DNA of 38,465 nt from the NCBI RefSeq assembly GCF_002551245.1, contig NZ_NTGZ01000042.1:1-38465 (forward strand), in the 5' to 3' direction. The translations under genes and the position numbers were made by a program. Positions 8,638 to 15,585 of this stretch are shown here, piece after piece. Source of the DNA: Streptomyces sp. rh34 (GTDB lineage: Bacteria > Actinomycetota > Actinomycetes > Streptomycetales > Streptomycetaceae). How positions within the stretch are numbered: the stretch's first letter is position 1; each line of letters begins with the position of its first letter. Under the pieces are notes generated by a model, which did no database searches, was not told the origin of the DNA, and saw nothing but the letters and a program-made list of their open reading frames with translations.

Positions 8638-9552
8638 TCAGATCAGGTTCGCGCGCTTGTAGAACGCGAGGGCGGGCTTGGTGAGGAGGCGGGCGGAGGC
8701 CAGGAAGTCCATCAGCCCCGAACAGCTGGACCGCATCATCGACTTGTGGTGCTCGTTGCGCCGGGCGGCGGCCAGTGCCCGCTTCTTGTCCAGCCCGGCC
8801 TTCCCGTAGACCTCCGGGTTCACCATGCTGGTCACGATGAAGTACGAGGCGACGGCGACGACGAAGGCGTTGATCTGCCGCCGCGCCCACCCGGCGCCCT
8901 CCAGGCGCTTGAGCGTCTCGTCCCGGGCGAACTTCATGTGCCGGGACTCCTCGACCACATGGATGTTGTTGATGGTGCGGACGAACGGCACGACCCGCTC
9001 GTCGCGCATCCAGTCCCGCTGCATCACGTCGAGCACCTCCTCCGCGACCAGGATCGCCGCGTACGCCGCCTCGCCGAACGCCAGCGTCTTGAAGGCCCTG
9101 CCCAGCTCCATCACCGCGCGGCGGGGCCGGTAATGGGGCGCACCGAGCTTCTGCGCGCCGCGCGCGAACATGATCGAGTGGCGGCACTCCTCGGCTATCT
9201 CGGTGAGCGCCCACTGGAACTCCGCGCCCGCCGGGTTCTTCATGTAGATGTCGCGCAGCACCATCTGCTGGAGGATCATCTCGAACCAGATCCCGGTGCT
9301 GGCGACCGAGGCCGCCTCCTGCCGGGTGAGCTCCTTGCGCTGCCCCTCGGTCAACTCGCCCCAGTACGCGGTCCCGTAGAGACTGCACCACTCCGGGCTC
9401 GCGCCGTGGAACTCCTTGTCCAGCGGCGTCTCCCAGTCGACCTCGGCGGCCGGGTCGTACGCCAGCTGCGCGGCCGAGTCGAGCAACCGCCGCGCGACGT
9501 CGTCGCCCTCGGGACTTTCCTGGACCTTCGACGGAACGGTGCTGCCGGCCAT
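8638..9552 (-). CDS. AurF-like diiron oxygenase
   Basis: Protein of 304 aa, nearly all helical. Two ExxH-type iron-ligand motifs are visible, EIAEECRHSIMFARG and HVVEESRHMKFARDE, with further Glu residues (QEAASVASTGIWFEMI; EAAYAAILVAEEVLD) supplying the remaining ligands. This matches the p-aminobenzoate N-oxygenase (AurF) family, which activates O2 at a diiron centre. The true substrate is unknown. The ATG at 9552 follows AAGGAG by 7 nt; a longer frame to 9837 crosses the repeat region and is rejected. It is coupled to the downstream FprB-like gene, the obvious electron donor. Tandem 20-bp repeats lie in its probable promoter. Confidence 0.83.
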   Translation of the reverse strand: MAGSTVPSKVQESPEGDDVARRLLDSAAQLAYDPAAEVDWETPLDKEFHGASPEWCSLYGTAYWGELTEGQRKELTRQEAASVASTGIWFEMILQQMVLRDIYMKNPAGAEFQWALTEIAEECRHSIMFARGAQKLGAPHYRPRRAVMELGRAFKTLAFGEAAYAAILVAEEVLDVMQRDWMRDERVVPFVRTINNIHVVEESRHMKFARDETLKRLEGAGWARRQINAFVVAVASYFIVTSMVNPEVYGKAGLDKKRALAAARRNEHHKSMMRSSCSGLMDFLASARLLTKPALAFYKRANLI

Positions 9553-9622
9553 GCTGCGGCTCCTTGGGTCGAGTGCGGTGATCCTCGATCGTGGTGAGGT
9601 ACGTACGTCGGCCGACCGCCGT

Positions 9623-9682
9623 GTACGGAATCGACTCGCGCGGTACGGAATCGGCTCGCGTTGTACGGGGTCGGGGTCGTGC
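9623..9682. repeat. Three tandem copies of a 20-bp unit
   Basis: Copies start at 9623, 9643 and 9663, each opening GTACGG followed by a (A/G)TCG(A/G)-type core. Copies 1 and 2 agree at 17 of 20 positions and copy 3 is more diverged. The period is two helical turns, and the array lies 70-130 bp upstream of the minus-strand oxygenase start, so it may bind an activator. Confidence 0.7.
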
Positions 9683-9750
9683 TGTGTGCCGTGTGCTGTA
9701 CGGGATCTCCGGGGCCGGGGGCGACGGCCCGCGCCGGACCGGACACCGGC

Positions 9751-9799
9751 CGACCCGGGATCCTTGTTAGACGCAAGGTATAACAAGGATCCCGGGTCG
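9751..9799. promoter_or_regulatory. Perfect 19-bp inverted repeat (operator or terminator)
   Basis: CGACCCGGGATCCTTGTTA (9751-9769) is the exact reverse complement of 9781-9799, with an 11-nt loop. The loop-proximal half is A/T-rich and the base is G/C-rich. It lies 67 bp beyond the P450 stop. It could terminate the P450 transcript, but the absence of a U-tract and the AT-rich apex also fit a dimeric repressor operator. Confidence 0.75.
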
Positions 9800-9865
9800 C
9801 CTACCCCTCGGTAGAAATCGGCACGGACGCACACCACATCTCCTCGCCCGGCGGGCCGTTCGGCG

Positions 9866-11104
9866 CTATTCCTCCCCCCAGGCGACCGGCAGGGAGACCA
9901 CTCCGTAGATGCTGGAGCGTTCGCGCAGCGGCACTTCCCCCGGCGGTACCGCGAGGCGCAGTCCGGGAAAGCGGGCGAGGAGCGCCGGGAGCGCGACGGT
10001 CATCTCGACCCGGGCGAGCTGCTGGCCGAGGCACTGGTGGGGGCCGTGGCCGAAGGAGAGATGCCCGGTGGCCCGGCGGTGGATGTCGAGCCGGTCGGGC
10101 TCGGGGAACCTGAGCGGGTCACGGTTGGCCGCCTGTACGGAGACGGTCACCGTCTCCCCCGCCCCGATCAGCTCGCCCGCCACCTCGACGTCCTCCAGCG
10201 CGGACCGCAGCAGCGGGTCGGCCACGCTGAGGTAGCGCAGCAGTTCCTCCGCGGCCGGCCCGGCGAGATCCGGGTCGGCCCGCAGGGCCTCCAGCTGACC
10301 GGGGTTGACCAGCAGGGCGAAGACACCGAGGCCGAGCGTGTTCGCGGTGGTGTCGAGCCCGGCGGCGAGGAGCAGCCCGCCGATCCCGGCCAGTTCCTCG
10401 TCGGTGAGGCCGGGGGCGGGACCGGGTGCGGCGAGGTCGCTGAGCAGGTCGTCGGTGGGCTCGGCCCGCTTGGCGAGGACGAGTTCACCGACGTACCGGA
10501 GCAGCCCCGCGTAGGCCTCGTCCCTGGCCCCTGCTTCGACCGCGTGGTCGAAGATGACCTCGACCAGCCCCAGAAAGCGCCCCCGGTCGGCGTAGGGCAC
10601 GCCGAGCAGCTCGCAGATCACCAGTGTGGGCACGGGCCGCGCGAAGGCCTCGACCAGGTCGGCCGTGGGCCCGGCCTGCTCCATGGCGTCCAGGCAGTCG
10701 GCGGTGAACCGCTGGATACGACTGGTCAGTTGACGCATCCGGCGCACGGTGAACCGGCCGGCGAGCAGTCGGCGGTAGCGGGTGTGCTCCGGGGCGTCGA
10801 GGCCGATGATGTCCCCGACGGGCGCCGGCGGCAGCTCTCCCGGCGCGCCTTCCATCGGCATCGGCAGGTGCAGGAGCTCGTACCGGGAGCTGAAGCGCGG
10901 ATCGGCCAGCACCGCGCGGGCCGCCGCGTGCCCGGTGACCAGCCGGCCCACGTGCCCGTCGGCGTAGCGCAGGCGGCGGACCGGCCGGTCGCTCAGCGCG
11001 GTGAGTCCGGCGGGCGGATCGAAGGGGCAGCCGGTGTGCCGGTCGGTGGGCAGGACGGGCGGCTCGTCGGCGGTCGCGGGGTCGGTGTCCGGGTCGTACG
11101 CCAT
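9866..11104 (-). CDS. Cytochrome P450 monooxygenase (bacterial CYP)
   Basis: Protein of 412 aa, a typical soluble class I bacterial P450. The I-helix oxygen-binding motif is LLAAGLDTTANTLG (A-G-x-D-T-T), the K-helix ExxR is ELLRYL, and the heme-binding loop FGHGPHQCLGQQLAR places the thiolate cysteine at about residue 358. It needs a ferredoxin and reductase; none is adjacent in the operon, but the FprB-like reductase lies about 1.3 kb downstream on the same strand. GGGGAG precedes ATG 11104. It follows the ABC exporter genes on the same strand after a 78-bp gap, so a joint role in processing and exporting a small molecule is possible but unproved. Confidence 0.92.
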   Translation of the reverse strand: MAYDPDTDPATADEPPVLPTDRHTGCPFDPPAGLTALSDRPVRRLRYADGHVGRLVTGHAAARAVLADPRFSSRYELLHLPMPMEGAPGELPPAPVGDIIGLDAPEHTRYRRLLAGRFTVRRMRQLTSRIQRFTADCLDAMEQAGPTADLVEAFARPVPTLVICELLGVPYADRGRFLGLVEVIFDHAVEAGARDEAYAGLLRYVGELVLAKRAEPTDDLLSDLAAPGPAPGLTDEELAGIGGLLLAAGLDTTANTLGLGVFALLVNPGQLEALRADPDLAGPAAEELLRYLSVADPLLRSALEDVEVAGELIGAGETVTVSVQAANRDPLRFPEPDRLDIHRRATGHLSFGHGPHQCLGQQLARVEMTVALPALLARFPGLRLAVPPGEVPLRERSSIYGVVSLPVAWGEE

Positions 11105-11182
11105 CGGGTTCTCCCCTGGTCATGGGATCGAGGCAACGGAGATGAACTCACCGGGAACGAGGTCCCCGGGGGTGGAACGAAG

Positions 11183-11974
11183 TCACCGGGGGTCCTGGCC
11201 GAACTTCGAGGTCGCCCAGAAGTAGCCGAGCACCACGAGCCCGATGCTCCAGCCGACGGCCAGCCAGCCGTTGTGACCGATCTCGCTGCCGAGCAGCAGG
11301 CCGCGCAGCGTCTCGATGGCCGGGGTGAAGGGCTGGTACTCGGCGATCGGCCGGAACCAGCCCGGCATCGTCTCCACCGGGATGAAGGCGCTGGACAGCA
11401 GCGGGAGCAGGACCATCGGCAGGGCGTTGTTGCTGGCGGCCTCGGCGTTCGGGCTGATCAGGCCCATGCCGACCGCGACCCAGGTGAGGGCGGTGGCGAA
11501 GAGCACGAGCAGCCCGAACGCCGCCAGCCACTCCAGGACCGTGGCGTCCGTGGACCTGAAGCCGATGGCCACGGCGACGGCGCCCACCAGGACCACGCTC
11601 AGCACGCTCTGCAGCACGCTGCCGACGACGTGCCCGACGATCACGGAACCGCGATGGATCGCCATGGTGCGGAAGCGGGCGATGATGCCCTCGGACATGT
11701 CCGTGGAGACGGACACCGCGGTCCCGACCACGGTGGACCCGACGGTCAACAGCAGGATGCCCGGGACGATGTAGGCGATGTACGCGGAACGGCCGCCCCC
11801 TCCACCGCCGATGCCCGCGCTCATCACGTCGCCGAAGATGTAGACGAAAAGCAGCAGGAGCATGACAGGCGTGAGGAGCAGGTTCAGGGTGAGCGAGGGG
11901 TAGCGCCGGGCGTGCAGCAGATTGCGGCGCAGCATGGTGTTCGAGTCGCGGACGGCGAGGGAGAGGGAGCTCAT
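11183..11974 (-). CDS. ABC-2 type exporter membrane protein, DrrB-like
   Basis: Protein of 263 aa with about six hydrophobic helices and the ABC-2 layout: LLLTPVMLLLLFVYIFGDVM as first helix, a central EGIIARFRTMAIHRGSVIVGHV amphipathic stretch, and the closing PVETMPGWFRPIAEYQPFTPAIETLRGLLLG motif typical of DrrB/DoxR-type permeases. ATG 11974 overlaps the ATPase stop as ATGA, so the two are translationally coupled into a daunorubicin-resistance-type efflux complex. Start choice is fixed by this overlap. Confidence 0.88.
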   Translation of the reverse strand: MSSLSLAVRDSNTMLRRNLLHARRYPSLTLNLLLTPVMLLLLFVYIFGDVMSAGIGGGGGGRSAYIAYIVPGILLLTVGSTVVGTAVSVSTDMSEGIIARFRTMAIHRGSVIVGHVVGSVLQSVLSVVLVGAVAVAIGFRSTDATVLEWLAAFGLLVLFATALTWVAVGMGLISPNAEAASNNALPMVLLPLLSSAFIPVETMPGWFRPIAEYQPFTPAIETLRGLLLGSEIGHNGWLAVGWSIGLVVLGYFWATSKFGQDPR

Positions 11975-12972
11975 CGGACAGCCTCCTTCGGCTGGTTGTT
12001 CCGGGCCGGCGCACCGGAGCCGGTAAGGGCGAAGAACACGTCGTCGAGGTCGGGGGTGTGCACGGTCAGCTCGTCGGCCTCGATGCCGGCCGAGTCCAGC
12101 CAGTCGAGGATGGAGCGCAGTTCGCGCTGGCTGCCGTCGCTGGGGATCTGGAGCGACAGCGTCTCCTCGTCGCGGGTGACCTCGCGCAGCGCGGAGGCCG
12201 CGGACCGGTAGGCGCCCGGGTCGGTGAAGCGGAGCCTGACGTGGCCGCCGGGGACGATCCGCTTGAGCTCCTCGGCGGTGCCCTCGGCGGCGATCCTCCC
12301 GTCGTTGAGGACGGCGATACGGTCGGCCAGCTCGTCGGCCTCCTCCAGGTACTGCGTGGTGAGGAAGACGGTGACGCCACCGGAGACCAGCTCGCGGATG
12401 ATCCCCCACATCGTGTGGCGGGAACGCGGGTCGAGGCCGGTGGTCGGCTCGTCGAGGAAGATGATCCGCGGGGAGCCGACGAGCGTCATCGCGATGTCGA
12501 GACGCCGCTTCATACCGCCGGAGTAGCCCGCGGCGGGCTTCCTCGCCGCCTCCACCAGGTCGAAGCGCTCCAGCAGTTCGGCGGCGACCCGCCGCCCCTC
12601 ACGCCTGGACAGGTGATGCAGGTCGGCCATCAGCAGCATGTTCTCCTCGCCGGTGATCAGTCCGTCGACGGCGGAGAACTGCCCCGTGACGCCGATCGCG
12701 GCGCGCACGGCCTGCGGGTCGACGGCCGGATCATGGCCGCCGACGCTCAGTTCGCCGGCGTCGGCGGTGACGAGGGTGGAGAGGATCTTGACAGCGGTGG
12801 TCTTGCCCGCGCCGTTGGGGCCGAGCAGGGAGAAGACGGTGCCCTCGGGCACCGACAGGTCGATGCCGTCGAGCACGAGCTTGTCGCCGTAGGACTTGCG
12901 CAGTCCGGTGGCGGTGATCGCCTGCGCCGCGGCCTGGGCGGCAAGCGGCGCGGAGACCCGGGTGACAGTCAT
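11971..12972 (-). CDS. ABC exporter ATPase, DrrA-like
   Basis: Protein of 333 aa. Walker A GPNGAGKTT is at about 51-59, the Q-loop at VTGQFSAVDGLITGEENM, signature YSGGMKRRLDI at about 150-160 and Walker B IIFLDEPTTGLDPRSR at about 170-185, followed by TTQYLEEADELADRI. The DrrA-like C-terminal domain is present, ending in LDDVFFALTG. It powers the permease encoded immediately downstream. ATG 12972 has AAGGGAA upstream. The DUF4097 gene ends 96 bp before this start on the same strand, so all three may form one unit. Confidence 0.92.
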   Translation of the reverse strand: MTVTRVSAPLAAQAAAQAITATGLRKSYGDKLVLDGIDLSVPEGTVFSLLGPNGAGKTTAVKILSTLVTADAGELSVGGHDPAVDPQAVRAAIGVTGQFSAVDGLITGEENMLLMADLHHLSRREGRRVAAELLERFDLVEAARKPAAGYSGGMKRRLDIAMTLVGSPRIIFLDEPTTGLDPRSRHTMWGIIRELVSGGVTVFLTTQYLEEADELADRIAVLNDGRIAAEGTAEELKRIVPGGHVRLRFTDPGAYRSAASALREVTRDEETLSLQIPSDGSQRELRSILDWLDSAGIEADELTVHTPDLDDVFFALTGSGAPARNNQPKEAVR

Positions 12973-13030
12973 GCTGGTTCCCTTTCGCGAGCGGTGATTC
13001 GGGCGTGGGCAGAACGGGAGACGGGGGCGA

Positions 13031-13077
13031 CGGAGATCAGGCACGACCGGCGGCGGACCCGGCGGAGATCAGGCACG
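13031..13077. repeat. 15-bp direct repeat spanning the DUF4097 stop
   Basis: CGGAGATCAGGCACG occurs at 13031-13045 and again at 13063-13077, 32 bp apart. The second copy contains the stop codon of the DUF4097 gene, so it probably reflects a short duplication of the gene end. Confidence 0.75.
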
Positions 13078-13959
13078 GCGGACGATGATGTCGCCGGCCC
13101 CGCTCCGGGCGTGCACCTCGACGGTCTCGTCGGATTCCTCGGGCCCGGCGGCGGTGCCGAGCGAGTTGCGTACGGTGCCGAACTTGGGGTGCAGGTCGAG
13201 CCAGGCGGCGGTGCCCTCATGGATGCCCACCTCGAGGTCGCCGACGGAGGTACGCAGGGCGATGCGGCCGCGGGTCACGTCCCCGACACGGATGCGGCCG
13301 TTGGAGGAGGTCGCGTCGACCCCGGCGTGGGCGACACCGATCTCGATCCGCCCGTTGGCGGACTTGGCGACGACGCTGCCGTGCGCGACGCCCACGGAGA
13401 TGTCGCCGTTGGCCGCGTTGACCTTCAGCTCCCCGCCCACCTCCTCGATCCCGGTCGCGCCGTTGCCGTTCTTGACGACTGCCGCCCCGCCGACGGCGCC
13501 GACCTCGACCCGGCCCGAGCCGATGACCTCGGCGTCCCCGGCGGAACGGGCCAGCCGGATGTCGCCGTGGTCGGTCCTGAGCTCGGCACGGGCCGCCTCG
13601 TCCACCTGGAGGTCGCCGAGCGAGGTCCTGAGCTGCACCTCGCCGAGAGGCCCTTCACAGAAGAAGCCGCCCAACGCGGAGGCGCCGCGCACATCGGACC
13701 CCGCGGGCAGTTCGACGCTCACCACGACGGCGCCCGGCTTGCCGAACAAGGTGCGCTTCTTGGGGGTCTTGACGGTGAGACGGCCACCCGAGCAGGAGAC
13801 CTGGGTCTGCTGCACGGCACGCACGTCGTCCTCGTCGGACCCGTTGCCCGGCAGCACCTCCACGACCGTGTCGGTGCGCTTGCCGGCGGTGATGCGGGCC
13901 GTGCCGGCGTCCAGCTCGATGACGGCGGAGATCGGCTCGGGAGTATCGAAAGAAGGCAT
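13069..13959 (-). CDS. DUF4097 family beta-strand repeat protein
   Basis: Protein of 296 aa. The central part is built from short repeats of the type NGDISVGVAHGSVVAKSANGRIEIGVAHAGVDATSSNGRIRVGDV, alternating beta-strands and glycine turns, which is the DUF4097 (putative adhesin/bactofilin-like) fold. No signal peptide or membrane helix is seen, so it is probably cytoplasmic. Function is unknown; in Streptomyces such genes often sit with a small ribbon-helix-helix gene, as here. ATG 13959 follows AGAGGA. It lies between that gene and the ABC exporter on the same strand. Confidence 0.83.
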   Translation of the reverse strand: MPSFDTPEPISAVIELDAGTARITAGKRTDTVVEVLPGNGSDEDDVRAVQQTQVSCSGGRLTVKTPKKRTLFGKPGAVVVSVELPAGSDVRGASALGGFFCEGPLGEVQLRTSLGDLQVDEAARAELRTDHGDIRLARSAGDAEVIGSGRVEVGAVGGAAVVKNGNGATGIEEVGGELKVNAANGDISVGVAHGSVVAKSANGRIEIGVAHAGVDATSSNGRIRVGDVTRGRIALRTSVGDLEVGIHEGTAAWLDLHPKFGTVRNSLGTAAGPEESDETVEVHARSGAGDIIVRRA

Positions 13960-14060
13960 GGCTGTCCCGTCCTCTTGGCTCGGTGAGTGATGAGTGATCA
14001 GTGACGTCGGCCGGATCGGCGATCCGCCGGTGAAGTGGTGCCGGCTACAACAAACTGAGC

Positions 14061-14112
14061 GGGTCTACGGGCCTGGCGGACCCACCGGGCCTACGGGCCT
14101 AGCGGACCCAGC
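14061..14112. repeat. Two tandem 26-bp copies at the end of the HicB-like gene
   Basis: Copies at 14061-14086 and 14087-14112 agree at 23 of 26 positions. The stop codon of the minus-strand gene (14099-14101) lies inside the second copy, so one copy is noncoding. Confidence 0.75.
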
Positions 14113-14626
14113 CGGTGAAGCCGCCGCGACCGCCGGGTTCCTTGCCCCGGCCCGGCGCGCCCGCGCGCCCCCCGCCGTCGAGGGAGACGGACACGGCCCG
14201 CACGAGCCAGGCGTTGACCGACAACCCCTCCGCGGCCGCGGCGCTCTCGGCGCGGCCCTTGAGGTGGGCGGGGAGACGGAGGTTGATCCGCACCATGGTG
14301 CCGTCGTCGGCCTCCCCGGCCGGAGACGCGGCCACGACGGGAGCCACGACCGCCTCCGGCTCCTCCCGCACCGGCTCGGGCACCGGAGGCGGCGTCACCA
14401 CGAACTCGGGATCGAGCCCGCGCAGCCGTACGTCGACCGACCCGGGAGCCAGCTCCCGGGTGACGTCGCCCATGGCCGCGGAGAGCACGTTGAGCAGGGT
14501 CAGCCGGACGGCGGACTCCAGGGGAGCACTGAGCCGCTCGGCCAGGGCGCGGGCTTCGTCGCCGCTGGCATCCGCGGCGACGGCGAGTTCCCGCCGGAGA
14601 TTGTCGACGTAGGGGGTGAGGTCCAT
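14099..14626 (-). CDS. HicB-antitoxin-like ribbon-helix-helix protein
   Basis: Protein of 175 aa. The N-terminal half (MDLTPYVDNLRRELAVAADA...) is helical; a proline-rich linker follows. Then MVRINLRLPAHLKGRAESAAAAEGLSVNAWLVRAV (about 110-145) is a clear ribbon-helix-helix/HicB-type DNA-binding motif, ending in a Gly/Arg-rich tail. No HicA toxin gene is beside it, so it is better viewed as a regulator of the DUF4097 operon than as an antitoxin. The start ATG 14626 has no strong Shine-Dalgarno sequence. The region upstream is filled with helically phased TGGCACCA repeats, a likely binding site for an RHH protein. Confidence 0.78.
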   Translation of the reverse strand: MDLTPYVDNLRRELAVAADASGDEARALAERLSAPLESAVRLTLLNVLSAAMGDVTRELAPGSVDVRLRGLDPEFVVTPPPVPEPVREEPEAVVAPVVAASPAGEADDGTMVRINLRLPAHLKGRAESAAAAEGLSVNAWLVRAVSVSLDGGGRAGAPGRGKEPGGRGGFTGWVR

Positions 14627-14647
14627 GACGCCATCATGGCACACACA

Positions 14648-14809
14648 TGGCACCACGTCGAGCCACATTGGCGCACCCCGCACAAAGAGGCCCCTGACCT
14701 GCAACATCACAACCAGCAAAGCCGCGACGGCACCACATGGGCACCCTGAAACACCAGGCATGGCACCACAGCAACGCCACCTGGCACCATCTGGCATCAC
14801 CTGGCTGTA
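14648..14809. promoter_or_regulatory. Helically phased TGGCACCA direct repeats
   Basis: Exact TGGCACCA occurs at 14648, 14761 and 14782. Variants occur at 14669, 14728, 14738, 14792 (TGGCATCA) and 14802 (TGGCTGTA). Many steps are 10 or 21 bp, about one or two helical turns. The array lies between the divergent HicB-like gene and the gene at 14883. Ribbon-helix-helix proteins commonly bind short direct repeats of this kind. Confidence 0.6.
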
Positions 14810-14882
14810 CTGACGGCAGACACCAACCGCACCACGCACGGCCCGGCACACCCACCCACCCAGAACCACCCGGAGGCCCCGC

Positions 14883-15203
14883 ATGTCCCACCCCAAGGCC
14901 TACCTGGCCCTCTGCACGCACACCCACCTGTTCCCGGGCGCGCGCTGCCGCCTCCAGGGCCTGCCCGACCCGGCGGCGTTCGCCGCGAACCCGGCGCCGA
15001 CCGACGTACACCTGCGCTTCTCCGACGGAACGGCCACCGCGGCAGAGCTCCGCACCGAGCCCCCGACAGGCCCGTCCCTCACGGTCGCCCCCTACACCAC
15101 CGCGGCCGGCACCCCCATCGACGACAGCACGTGGACCGTCAAGGAGTTCACACGGAAGGAAGACGAGGTGGAACTGACCATCGGCACCCCGAGCCGCGCC
15201 TGA
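14883..15203 (+). CDS. Hypothetical protein of 106 aa
   Basis: Not recognised. The protein begins MSHPKAYLALCTHTHLFPGARCRLQGLP and is mixed alpha/beta without membrane helices or known motifs. GGAGG lies 7 nt upstream of ATG 14883 and third positions are G/C-rich, both supporting a real gene. It is divergent from the HicB-like gene across the repeat array, so it may share its control. It is the last host gene before the integrated element. Confidence 0.65.
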   Translation: MSHPKAYLALCTHTHLFPGARCRLQGLPDPAAFAANPAPTDVHLRFSDGTATAAELRTEPPTGPSLTVAPYTTAAGTPIDDSTWTVKEFTRKEDEVELTIGTPSRA

Positions 15204-15234
15204 ACACACCCACGGGAAGGGCGGAGGAACGGAA

Positions 15235-15270
15235 GAAGCCCGGGTCAGAAGGAGATCTGACCCGGGCTTC
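15235..15270 (-). terminator. Displaced native terminator of tRNA-Thr
   Basis: GAAGCCCGGGTCAG (15235-15248) pairs perfectly with 15257-15270 around an 8-nt loop. On the minus strand it lies 7 nt beyond the tRNA-Thr 3' fragment. Before integration this was evidently the terminator of the host tRNA, now 14 kb away from it. It can also stop the plus-strand gene at 15203. Confidence 0.78.
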
Positions 15271-15277
15271 ACGCAGA

Positions 15278-15318
15278 GCCCCCTGTCGGATTCGAACCGA
15301 CGACCTACGCATTACAAG
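15278..15318 (-). other. attL: 3' fragment of tRNA-Thr left by integration
   Basis: These 41 bp are identical to 29386-29426, the 3' part of the intact tRNA-Thr (from the base after the anticodon loop core through the acceptor strand). Identity ends abruptly at both sides. There is no 5' half, so this is not a functional tRNA. It marks the left boundary of the integrated element. Confidence 0.9.
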
Positions 15319-15428
15319 GTCTCTCAAGGCGACAGGCCAACCTGCAAGCACCCCGGCGTGAAGCTCTGACCTGCGGGTTTCACCTGTTCCCGTGTCCACT
15401 GGTATCGGCTGGTCTCTGACTCTCGTGT

Positions 15429-15445
15429 GTACGTCATGCGTACTG
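15429..15445 (+). repeat. Left copy of a 17-bp attP-flanking repeat
   Basis: GTACGTCATGCGTACTG matches 29303-29319 (GTACAAAATGCGTACTG) at 14 of 17 positions in the same orientation. In the excised circle these two copies would flank attP, as integrase arm sites do. Confidence 0.6.
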
Positions 15446-15461
15446 CCACCCCGCCAGAGTG

Positions 15462-15491
15462 TTGCAAGATAGACGCGATTGCCTCTAAACT
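15462..15491 (+). promoter_or_regulatory. Transfer-operon promoter with embedded repressor operator
   Basis: TTGCAA (15462-15467) and TAAACT (15486-15491) are separated by 18 nt, a good vegetative promoter about 95 bp upstream of the first transfer gene. On the minus strand, 15464-15483 matches 16 of 20 bases of the sequence at 27462-27481 beside the XRE repressor gene, with a shared GCAATCGC core. A repressor bound here would cover the spacer. Confidence 0.6.
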
Positions 15492-15585
15492 GCATCGCGC
15501 CACCTCAGAACGTGAGGCGGCCCCGGTACAGCGTTCCCGCGCTGCCCAGGGCCTAGGTATCGCCCCTGTATGAAGGGACCGAACC

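Larger units (their letters stand above)
9553..9865. other. 313-bp intergenic region between diiron oxygenase and P450 genes
   Basis: No convincing gene. It holds tandem 20-bp repeats (9623-9682) close to the oxygenase start and a perfect long inverted repeat (9751-9799) closer to the P450 stop. Short open frames here have atypical codon use and cross the repeats. Confidence 0.6.

Noticed and set aside
7303..9597. 764-aa open frame on the plus strand
   Set aside because: Antisense to the FprB-like and AurF-like genes, which have clear motifs.
10037..12211. 724-aa open frame on the plus strand
   Set aside because: Antisense to the P450 and ABC permease genes; Gly/Arg/His-rich shadow.
14099..14626. 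HicAB toxin-antitoxin system
   Set aside because: The RHH domain is present but no HicA-like toxin is found on either side.
15278..15318. Second tRNA-Thr gene
   Set aside because: Only the 3' 41 bp are present; no D-arm or 5' acceptor strand.
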